Part shown: piece by piece, positions 41,824 to 47,902 of the stretch | Numbering within the stretch: the first letter of the stretch is position 1 | Layout of the letters: the number at the start of each line of letters is the position of its first letter | Assembly: GCF_038594945.1 (NCBI RefSeq) | Contig: NZ_JBCFYD010000001.1 | Location: 434,001-498,000, forward strand | DNA length: 64,000 nucleotides | From: Fodinibius sp. Rm-B-1B1-1 | Lineage (GTDB): Bacteria; Bacteroidota; Rhodothermia; Balneolales; Balneolaceae | Reading direction: 5' to 3' | Program-made: the position numbers and the translations under genes | Notes under the pieces: generated by a model | What the model was told of the DNA's origin: nothing | Databases searched by the model: none | The model's input: the letters and a program-made list of their open reading frames with translations, nothing else

Positions 41824-42013
41824 TCCTGCTATTTGAAATTCTCTGGTTGAAATGATGTAGCACCTCCTGGCGCTCGGGATCACTAAATTTGTCCGTGAGA
41901 GCCTCGAACACTTCCAGAAAGGTATCAGCTCCATACTCAACAGAATGGTAAAGCCTTGCTAAACGCTCGGCGGTCTCGGCTGTTTGTGGGGGCTTAGCCT
42001 TAGCTGTTTTCAT
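41813..42013 (-). CDS. Small hypothetical protein, element 1
   Basis: The product is 66 aa, helical (ETAERLARLYHSVEYGADTFLE; DPERQEVLHHFNQRISN). It is sandwiched between the winged-helix gene (4-bp ATGA overlap at its start) and the replication-like gene (overlap at its stop), which supports it as a translated operon member. No family was recognised. Confidence 0.65.
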   Translation of the reverse strand: MKTAKAKPPQTAETAERLARLYHSVEYGADTFLEVFEALTDKFSDPERQEVLHHFNQRISNSRNGQ

Positions 42014-42300
42014 AATTCGTAGATCTTACTTTTTGTTTTCGGTGGGAATAACTGGGATTGCGTTTCATCTGGGAAATAGGCTTCATCCGTTGAATAGTAT
42101 TTCGCCGTACAACCTGTTATCTCACAAGGTTTACGCTCAACAGTTGTTACCTTTTTCCGCTTTTCCAGCCGGGCGATGTATCGCGTGATATGCTCTCTGG
42201 GGATTCCAGTCTGCTTTTGGATCATCTTTGTGGTTTTCGGCCTTGTCTTTAAAGCCTTGAAAACCTGCTGTATCTGTGATCTCTTTTTTTCTTCGTTCAT
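42010..42300 (-). CDS. Winged-helix DNA-binding protein, element 1
   Basis: The product is 96 aa. Residues 5-60 form a winged helix: QQVFKALKTRPKTTKMIQKQ, TGIPREHITRYIARLEKR, KKVTTVERKPC. The tail (FPDETQSQLFPPK) is short and polar. It is probably a transcriptional regulator of the element. It is coupled downstream to the 66-aa gene by an ATGA overlap. Confidence 0.72.
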   Translation of the reverse strand: MNEEKKRSQIQQVFKALKTRPKTTKMIQKQTGIPREHITRYIARLEKRKKVTTVERKPCEITGCTAKYYSTDEAYFPDETQSQLFPPKTKSKIYEL

Positions 42301-42379
42301 AGTCCTTCCCTCCTCTTTTTTTCAGGTGTGCAATTTTGAGTACTAAGACTTACCTTAAGGATAGTCTTTTTCCTCTTCG

Positions 42380-42409
42380 GGTCGCTGCTGCAAACAGCGG
42401 CCTTTTTTT
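42380..42409 (+). terminator. Plus-strand intrinsic terminator opposite a minus-strand operon
   Basis: GGTCGCTG (42380-42387) pairs with CAGCGGCC (42395-42402) and is followed by seven T residues on the plus strand. No plus-strand gene ends here. It suggests a short antisense RNA starting near 42300 in the regulator region. The T-run is also the 3' end of the AlpA-like gene on the other strand. Confidence 0.5.
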
Positions 42410-42641
42410 ATTGCACGGGTTCAAGATTGGATTCCTGGCTCTCTTCAACTTCGGGATCGGCATAAGGGCGGCTATCAAACCAATCTTCGATAGTTGATTG
42501 CTTCCATCCCACGCATCTGTTGGTAAACTTTTTGCGCGGTGGTAATTCACCTCTTTTCTGCATCCTCCAAACTGTAACCCGGGATACATTCAACATTTCT
42601 GCAAGGTCGGAAACTCGAATAATTTTAAGATCGGTACTCAT
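42408..42641 (-). CDS. AlpA/excisionase-family helix-turn-helix protein
   Basis: The product is 77 aa. Its MerR-like HTH is KIIRVSDLAEMLNVSRVTVWRM with the wing QKRGELPPRKKFTNRCVGWKQ. This is the AlpA/HTH_17 signature found in P4-like elements and satellites, where such proteins activate integrase and excision. A 9-bp inverted repeat lies immediately upstream of its start. It is encoded between the integrase module and the replication module. Confidence 0.88.
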   Translation of the reverse strand: MSTDLKIIRVSDLAEMLNVSRVTVWRMQKRGELPPRKKFTNRCVGWKQSTIEDWFDSRPYADPEVEESQESNLEPVQ

Positions 42642-42643
42642 AA

Positions 42644-42685
42644 TTGAAGCAGTTTATTAGTGGTTGCTGTTTCTTTCTGCTTCAA
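42644..42685. promoter_or_regulatory. Inverted repeat abutting the AlpA-like gene start
   Basis: TTGAAGCAG (42644-42652) and CTGCTTCAA (42677-42685) are perfect inverted copies, 24 bp apart, with the inner copy two bases from the start codon. It is a candidate operator or a translation-blocking hairpin. Confidence 0.45.
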
Positions 42686-42774
42686 TCTAAAAGCCGTGAA
42701 AACTGGAAGGCAATGGCCTTTATAATTGGAATAGGTCTGGAAGGGTATGGAAGGGGCTGTTACTCTGTGCTAAC

Positions 42775-43371
42775 CTATCCTTCATTGTGTTTTAATCCTG
42801 CCTCTTCTGCATAAAACCTGATCCAGTTTTTCTGTGCGTTTTTACTCCCTTCTAAATCTTCAACCTTCTTATAAATCGTATGTACATGACCATACATGTT
42901 TTTAATCCCTTCATTTAAGATATAATCTCGGGTTGCTATCATAACTGGTTTTATCTCTTCCGGATCATAACTTTTGCGTGTATTTTTTGGCCTTTTGTAA
43001 AACCTTTCAGCTATTTTTCCCGGGGCTGGCAAATTGCTTTCTTCGCGCGCCGTTGGTTCCCAATTACTGTAATATTTTATCATCCTCTCTAATGTAACTT
43101 TGTGTTGCTTAATATAGCGTTCCAGCTTTGGTACTGATTGAAAATGAAGCTTATCAAATAATGGATTTTGGCGCGTTGGCTTAAGGATATCCTCACTTGG
43201 TGTAACTTCATCTATTGATACTTGGTGGGTTTTATCTGGTATATCATACATCATTTCAACGGTGCGTTCCGGGTAAACCGTTGGTGTTCTTAGGTGCTCT
43301 TTAAACGCTTTCCGGTTTGCCTCCAGATCCTCTTTATCCAGTTTTGTAAAATACTTTTCCTCTTCACTCAT
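42775..43371 (-). CDS. Hypothetical protein downstream of integrase 1
   Basis: The product is 198 aa: polar, helical and rich in charged residues (KYFTKLDKEDLEANRKAFKE; KLERYIKQHKVTLERMIKYY; HVHTIYKKVEDLEGSKNAQK). No motif was recognised. It begins 4 bp after the integrase stop and must be cotranscribed with it, so a role in integration or excision, or in early element biology, is possible. Confidence 0.7.
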   Translation of the reverse strand: MSEEEKYFTKLDKEDLEANRKAFKEHLRTPTVYPERTVEMMYDIPDKTHQVSIDEVTPSEDILKPTRQNPLFDKLHFQSVPKLERYIKQHKVTLERMIKYYSNWEPTAREESNLPAPGKIAERFYKRPKNTRKSYDPEEIKPVMIATRDYILNEGIKNMYGHVHTIYKKVEDLEGSKNAQKNWIRFYAEEAGLKHNEG

Positions 43372-43375
43372 TTTT

Positions 43376-44668
43376 TTAAGCTGATTTCATTTGGGTTACG
43401 TTCGCTTCTTTCTCTTTCAGGATACTATCTAACTTCCAACCCCATCTATTGAGAGCCTCTTGTTTTTGCTCTAAGTAGCTGGCGCGGTTATAACGCGCCG
43501 TAATAGTGTTTTCCTTAGCTAATCCTTTATGATTTAAAACCTTGCCTATAATCATAGGGCTTATACCTGAATCTGCCATGTAGGTAGCAACCGTGCGCCG
43601 TAAATCATGGGGGCGAAAGTCAGCTATCCCATTTTCCTTATCATCTTTGATCTTCTTAGTTGATGATTTTATCCATTTGATAGGCTCGTTATCCTTTCGG
43701 GGTGAACAAAAAACATAGTCGGTTTCTCCAGTTATCGGCCGCATGGTTTCAATAACCTGTAAAGCTAAATCTGATAACGGTACATCATGGGCTTTTTTAT
43801 TCTTAGCATCTTCGGCCGGGATTGTCCAAACCATACCCTCAAAATCATCCTTTTTTACCTTGCTGATATCATCCCATTTCATGTTCATTGTTTCGGTTTT
43901 CCGTTGCCCTGCTATTAGCAGCATCTTAAAAACCGATTGCACGGGCTGGTCGAATAGCTCAAACCATTCCCAAAGTGTTCTAATCTCTTCATCTTCATAA
44001 TACCGATCGCGCTTATTTTCTCCAGTCTTATAACGGCGGGTATCATCAACGGGATTATCCTTTAAATCTATTTCAGGATCAGTTCTACCATAATCAAACA
44101 TAGAAGATAGAACGGCGCGTATCCGATTAGCCATTGTGGGATAACCCTCTTTCTTTTTACGGCTCAATATTTTGCTTAATCGCGGGGCCTTTATCTCATT
44201 TACTTTCAATCCTTTCAGCTTAGGTTCCAACTCTTTTTTTATGATCCGCTTATACTCTTCACGGGTTGCCTCTCTTAATGTTGGTAGGTGGTGCTGTTTA
44301 TATTCACTAACCAACTTTTCAAAAAGCGTTGTTTTCGGCTGGTGCTTTCGCTTATTCTTTTCGGCCTGGGGGTCGATCCCATCATTCACATCAGCAGCAA
44401 GGCTTCGGGCCTCCTCCCTGGCTTCGGATAGTTTGATATTCGGATAACTGCCAATCTTATAACTTTTGGCCTTTTCGTTAAACCAATACCGATAATAAAA
44501 ATAGATATTTCCGGCCTTGGTTAAGCGAATAAAAAAACCTTTAACTCCCTTGGCTTTCAGCTTGTTATTTTCGATCCGGTGCTGGTCATAATATTCAACA
44601 CGTTTTGGATTACCTGGGTCTGGCTTTAACGTTTTAAGGAATCGAGCGGTCAAGTGTTGTTTCGGCAT
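43376..44668 (-). CDS. Tyrosine integrase of element 1 (DUF4102/P4 family)
   Basis: The product is 430 aa. The N-terminal arm-binding DUF4102 domain (KRVEYYDQH; GFFIRLTKAGNIYFYYRYWF; SYKIGSYPNIKLSEAREEAR) is followed by a core-binding SAM-like domain (about 115-205) and a catalytic domain. The catalytic residues are visible: R in GQRKTETMNMKW, H-x-x-R in RPHDLRRTVATYM, H in LNHKGLA, and the Tyr nucleophile in TARYNRASYL. Enzymes of this family insert into the 3' ends of tRNA genes, which agrees with the 50-bp tRNA-Arg repeat beside it. Intact. Confidence 0.96.
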   Translation of the reverse strand: MPKQHLTARFLKTLKPDPGNPKRVEYYDQHRIENNKLKAKGVKGFFIRLTKAGNIYFYYRYWFNEKAKSYKIGSYPNIKLSEAREEARSLAADVNDGIDPQAEKNKRKHQPKTTLFEKLVSEYKQHHLPTLREATREEYKRIIKKELEPKLKGLKVNEIKAPRLSKILSRKKKEGYPTMANRIRAVLSSMFDYGRTDPEIDLKDNPVDDTRRYKTGENKRDRYYEDEEIRTLWEWFELFDQPVQSVFKMLLIAGQRKTETMNMKWDDISKVKKDDFEGMVWTIPAEDAKNKKAHDVPLSDLALQVIETMRPITGETDYVFCSPRKDNEPIKWIKSSTKKIKDDKENGIADFRPHDLRRTVATYMADSGISPMIIGKVLNHKGLAKENTITARYNRASYLEQKQEALNRWGWKLDSILKEKEANVTQMKSA

Positions 44669-44736
44669 AACTACTAAAATTTATCCAACCCTAAGCTACC
44701 TGAATCCTTATCAGGCATGCTATCAAATATTGATTC

Positions 44737-44756
44737 TGGTATCAGGCTGGTATCAG
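44737..44756 (+). other. Arm-type integrase sites, right end (TGGTATCAG x2)
   Basis: Copies of TGGTATCAG at 44737 and 44748 have the same 11-bp period as the pair near the left end (36741, 36752). They lie between the integrase start and the right attachment repeat. Confidence 0.65.
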
Positions 44757-44884
44757 GATTTTAATGATTAAAGGTGTTTCGTTATGAAGTATCTGCAATA
44801 CAATGTAACCCATAAAATCATGTTTAGCAACGATTTAGGTAACATTCTTTACTAAATTGAAATATTATGAAATATGGTTATTAT

Positions 44885-44934
44885 CTGATTACGGATCAGG
44901 AGGTTAGGGGTTCGAATCCTCTCAGGCGTACTCT
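44885..44934 (+). repeat. Right attachment repeat of element 1, left boundary of element 2
   Basis: It is identical over 50 bp to 36610-36659. It carries only the 3' half of the tRNA, so it is not a functional gene. A second integrase gene starts about 185 bp to the right, consistent with this copy also being the left attachment site of another element. Confidence 0.92.
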
Positions 44935-44947
44935 TCTTTTTTATCCC

Positions 44948-44984
44948 AAAAACCCCGTTTATTTCACGATGAGCGGGGTTTTTT
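44948..44984 (+). terminator. Terminator behind the attachment repeat
   Basis: AACCCCG (44951-44957) pairs with CGGGGTT (44974-44980) and is followed by TTTT on the plus strand. It would stop transcripts reading in from the tRNA when element 1 is absent. Confidence 0.82.
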
Positions 44985-45058
44985 GTTGGTATATACACTA
45001 ACTACCATCTCTCCTTTTCGGGAAACCTTTTCCCAAATAGCCCCTATTTTCCTTGCTC

Positions 45059-45082
45059 GGTACTACATTTGGTACTACATTT
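45059..45082 (+). repeat. Tandem 12-bp repeats, likely arm sites of integrase 2
   Basis: GGTACTACATTT occurs twice back to back (45059-45070 and 45071-45082), 36 bp before the integrase 2 start codon and about 125 bp from the attachment repeat. Confidence 0.7.
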
Positions 45083-45117
45083 CTGGTGTACTCTTAACCA
45101 ACCCGATCAAATTACAT

Positions 45118-46272
45118 ATGGCAAGTCTAACTAAGAGAAGTGGGAACTATTCGATCGTCTTTAAAACCACCCTGAATGGCAAGTCTTATAAAAAGACCTA
45201 TGCCCTCGGTACCAAATACAAGAAGATAGCAGAACAAAAAAAGCTAGAGTATGAAAAGCTCTATGATGCTGGCAAAATAAATCCATTCGACGATGATTGG
45301 AATCTCCAGGAATATGAGAAAGAGCAAGAGCTCGATGGCACGTCTCTTACCAGTCCCGTCATTAATACGCTTCAGAGACAATTCTTAAAAGACAAAACAA
45401 ACGTAACAGAACAGACCAAAAAAACTTACCGGCAAGTTATTAGCCAGTTCATGGAACAGGTCGGATACAGTATGCCTGTAACAATGATCAATACCAATGA
45501 TATAAAAAAGTTTTGCTTGAAGCCTCATCTGGCCAACGCTTCGAAAAAGAACTACCTAATACATCTCAAAGCTTTTTTTAACTGGATAGTAGATAAGGAA
45601 ATTTTGGAATCCAATCCCTGCGATAATATTGGGTTACCTAAAACTCGTGATAATCTTGTTGATAAAATTATAGATGAGGCACAGCTCAAAGAGATCTTCG
45701 AAAAGTTCAAAGCGTATCAGAAAAAGCATCAAGAGTCAGGAGCCATTAAAACTGATCAGCAGAAACAACATTGGTTTATTCCACTTATCACCTTAGCCTT
45801 TTATACCGGGCTAAGAAGAAAGGAAATTATTCAGCTTCGATGGGAACATGTAAATCTTGAAGATCGGTTTCTTCGCGTTACCGACACCAAAAATGGATAT
45901 GAACGCACGGTACCTATTTTTGACAACCTTTATACTGAGTTAAAGCAGTGGCATAAATTCAATGAAAACCCTAAAAATGGTCTTGTGTTTCCAAGCCCTA
46001 TGTCAGTTCCCAATGGGGAAAAGGCTCTTATGGGTGATAATGTTTCGAAACGGTTCAAATACTTTGCAACCAAAGAGGCCAAGCTAAAAGATTCGATTCA
46101 TTTCCACAGTCTTCGACATTCCTGTGCTACGTTCCTTCTGCGTAATGGATTTAACGTGATAGAAGTGAAAAATATGTTGGGTCACAAAAGCTTGGAGGTA
46201 ACCAACAAGTATGTACATCTCGTACCTAATGATCTACTCAACACGGCTAACAGGAATGGACTTATTACCTAA
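45118..46272 (+). CDS. Tyrosine integrase of element 2
   Basis: The product is 384 aa from the ATG at 45118 (MASLTKRSGNYSIVF); an upstream TTG-initiated extension runs through the arm-site repeats and is unlikely. An N-terminal AP2-like arm-binding segment is followed by a SAM-like core-binding domain (about 100-190). The catalytic domain has R in YTGLRRKEIIQLRW, H-x-x-R in HSLRHSCATFLL, H in LGHKSLEV, and Tyr in TNKYVHLV. It belongs to a different integrase branch from that of element 1, yet both are next to the same tRNA-derived site. Confidence 0.94.
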   Translation: MASLTKRSGNYSIVFKTTLNGKSYKKTYALGTKYKKIAEQKKLEYEKLYDAGKINPFDDDWNLQEYEKEQELDGTSLTSPVINTLQRQFLKDKTNVTEQTKKTYRQVISQFMEQVGYSMPVTMINTNDIKKFCLKPHLANASKKNYLIHLKAFFNWIVDKEILESNPCDNIGLPKTRDNLVDKIIDEAQLKEIFEKFKAYQKKHQESGAIKTDQQKQHWFIPLITLAFYTGLRRKEIIQLRWEHVNLEDRFLRVTDTKNGYERTVPIFDNLYTELKQWHKFNENPKNGLVFPSPMSVPNGEKALMGDNVSKRFKYFATKEAKLKDSIHFHSLRHSCATFLLRNGFNVIEVKNMLGHKSLEVTNKYVHLVPNDLLNTANRNGLIT

Positions 46273-46403
46273 GCATTTTTCTACTTTCTAAGGCGCTTTG
46301 ACAGGACATTTTTTCATTAACTTTTTTTAATTAAAGAGGTGCATTTTGTTCTGAAAAGTCATTTCTTTTTGTGGCTAAAAAAATCACGCATCAAAGGAAT
46401 ATC

Positions 46404-46685
46404 ATGACAGAACAAGACCCCAAAGATTCTCTTCTCCAAACAATAGCTACCCTGGAAGCCAAATTGGATTTTGTTTTAGATTCTATATTGGTAAAACCAG
46501 ATAAATCAAAATATATGACAGCTCAAGAAATCCAGAAAGAGTATGGAATTTCCCATCGCACTATATTAAATCGAAGTAACTTTCTTCCCGGCCATAAAAA
46601 ATACATCCCGAGTTTTCAGACAGGTCCCCGGCGAAAATACTTTGAACGAACTGTAATCGAACGACTATTTAAACAAAACGAGTAG
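46404..46685 (+). CDS. Helix-turn-helix / excisionase-like protein
   Basis: The product is 93 aa from the ATG at 46404, which has AGGA six bases upstream; a GTG at 46371 would add 11 residues. An N-terminal coiled helix (LLQTIATLEAKLDFVLDSIL) precedes an HTH_17-like domain (YMTAQEIQKEYGISHRTILN) and a basic tail. It follows the integrase gene on the same strand and is probably a directionality factor or regulator. Confidence 0.7.
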   Translation: MTEQDPKDSLLQTIATLEAKLDFVLDSILVKPDKSKYMTAQEIQKEYGISHRTILNRSNFLPGHKKYIPSFQTGPRRKYFERTVIERLFKQNE

Positions 46686-46698
46686 TCTTTACTTTCTG

Positions 46699-47109
46699 CT
46701 AAATTGCCTTTTTTAGCAAGTCCAACAGTGCTGACATGACATCCGGATCCAGTTTGAGCTCCGGATGTTCCTCTAACTGCTGGTCGATATCTGACACCAA
46801 TTCTTTGATCTCCACCATCCTATTTTCCAGCAACTGCTTTTGCTTGAGCTCCGTTTTAAGCTCTTCCTCACTGCCTATCACAAAATGAGGGCCTTCCCCG
46901 GTCAACAGCCAATTAATGTTAATGCCAGCTTCTGCAAAGTGACGTAAGGTTGAGCTATTCACCTCACTTTTTGTCCCATTTTTTAGTTCAGATATGACCG
47001 AGCGATTAGCTCCAGTTTGTCGCTGCATTTCCGATACGTTCCCATCGTAATATTCATCTAACAAATACTGAATATTTTCCTGGAGAATATCTTCTTCAAT
47101 TTCTTTCAC
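46699..47109 (-). CDS. XRE-family repressor of element 2
   Basis: The product is 136 aa. Residues 8-65 form a lambda-repressor-like HTH (NIQYLLDEYYDGNVSEMQRQ; TGANRSVISELKNGTKSEVN). The phage-repressor-like sequence AEAGININWLLTGEGPHF follows, then a C-terminal coiled coil likely used for dimerisation. The gene is divergent from the replication genes, the classic lysogeny-switch position, and the shared gap contains several inverted repeats. Confidence 0.86.
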   Translation of the reverse strand: MKEIEEDILQENIQYLLDEYYDGNVSEMQRQTGANRSVISELKNGTKSEVNSSTLRHFAEAGININWLLTGEGPHFVIGSEEELKTELKQKQLLENRMVEIKELVSDIDQQLEEHPELKLDPDVMSALLDLLKKAI

Positions 47110-47304
47110 GGTATTATTCTATTTATGTCCTTGTTTTAGCTGAATTTCCTATCTCTCATTTCTCAAAAAAAGTCATCATCACAACGTTTTTTAGTTGTTT
47201 TGATGTTATCGCATCACTAAATTACCACTCCTGGTAACGGTACTCTTTACCTATAACAGGTCTATAATACTACTAACCAACAATATTAAAAAGATAATTT
47301 TGCA
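47110..47304. promoter_or_regulatory. Divergent control region between the repressor and the early operon
   Basis: This AT-rich gap has several short palindromes: TGATG/CATCA near 47200-47215, TTACCA/TGGTAA (the sequence TTACCACTCCTGGTAA) near 47222-47238, and GGTAA/TTACC straddling 47235-47253. These are the likely operators of the XRE repressor and of both promoters. Confidence 0.55.
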
Positions 47305-47604
47305 GTGTATCCAACAATAACCAAATATGATGTAAACCGTCTCCGGCTGAATGTCATCAAGGGTGAAATGCTTGATCAGTATGAAACCTATGATAAGTTT
47401 CGGGAGATCCTGTTCCCCAATGTCAAGCTCAACACTTTTCGACAGTGGTTTAAGAAACCCTATTACATTTCAGATCTCCGCTTGTGCAAAATGGAACAGG
47501 CATTAGGGATTTCCGAGCAAACAATTAGCCACCGTATAAACAGTGAATTTGACCTTCCCATCGATGCCCTTTGCAGAGCCAAAGGAATTCGACTAACCTT
47601 TTAA
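47305..47604 (+). CDS. Putative DNA-binding early protein of element 2
   Basis: The product is 99 aa from a GTG start. It contains an HTH-like region (NVKLNTFRQWFKKPYYISDL; MEQALGISEQTISHRINSEF). As the first gene rightward from the control region, it holds the Cro-like position. No exact family was recognised; regulatory function is inferred from position and helix pattern. Confidence 0.65.
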   Translation: MYPTITKYDVNRLRLNVIKGEMLDQYETYDKFREILFPNVKLNTFRQWFKKPYYISDLRLCKMEQALGISEQTISHRINSEFDLPIDALCRAKGIRLTF

Positions 47605-47620
47605 ACCAATCGCATTACCT

Positions 47621-47902
47621 ATGGCCAAAATACGTACCCGCTATACCCTTGGTGATCCCATTGAATTTATCGATGGCGACGGAAAGCCGCGCAGGGAGAT
47701 CGTCCGCATGATCGAAACCCAGCTGGTGGAAGATTACGACCTCTGGGTGATTTACGGATATGGCGACAACCTCTATGAGCTCAACCATGTGAGCGAACAC
47801 AAAATTTTAATATCTCAACGACAAATAAATGAGCAGCAAAAACCAGGAAGGGCCCTTAACACTACTATCACCAAACAACCGGCAACAACCAACCGAAATT
47901 AA
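47621..47902 (+). CDS. Hypothetical protein, element 2
   Basis: The product is 93 aa. Its first 60 residues look like a small beta-rich domain (RYTLGDPIEFIDGDGKPRRE; DYDLWVIYGYGDNLYELNHV). The tail is polar. Its last 74 bp overlap the start of the helicase gene in another frame. It has good codon character and the expected position, but no recognised family. Confidence 0.6.
   Translation: MAKIRTRYTLGDPIEFIDGDGKPRREIVRMIETQLVEDYDLWVIYGYGDNLYELNHVSEHKILISQRQINEQQKPGRALNTTITKQPATTNRN

Larger units (their letters stand above)
36610..44934. mobile_element. Integrative element 1 (about 8.3 kb), satellite-like
   Basis: It is bounded by 50-bp direct repeats of the tRNA-Arg 3' half. The integrase gene is at the right end beside the second repeat, and nearly all genes run leftward as one long, tightly packed operon. 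It encodes an integrase, an AlpA-like regulator, a winged-helix protein, a replication-initiator-like protein, a terminase-small-subunit-like protein and many tiny proteins. Relaxase, conjugation, capsid and tail genes are absent. Copies of TGGTATCAG near both ends are likely integrase arm sites. A phage satellite or a reduced prophage fits best. Confidence 0.88.

Noticed and set aside
36610-44934. Element 1 as an integrative conjugative or mobilizable element
   Set aside because: No relaxase, coupling protein or type IV secretion gene is present, and no oriT-like structure was recognised.
44983-45117. N-terminal extension of integrase 2 from a TTG codon
   Set aside because: It runs through the terminator tail and the tandem arm-site repeats and does not resemble integrase N-termini. 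The ATG at 45118 gives a normal protein.
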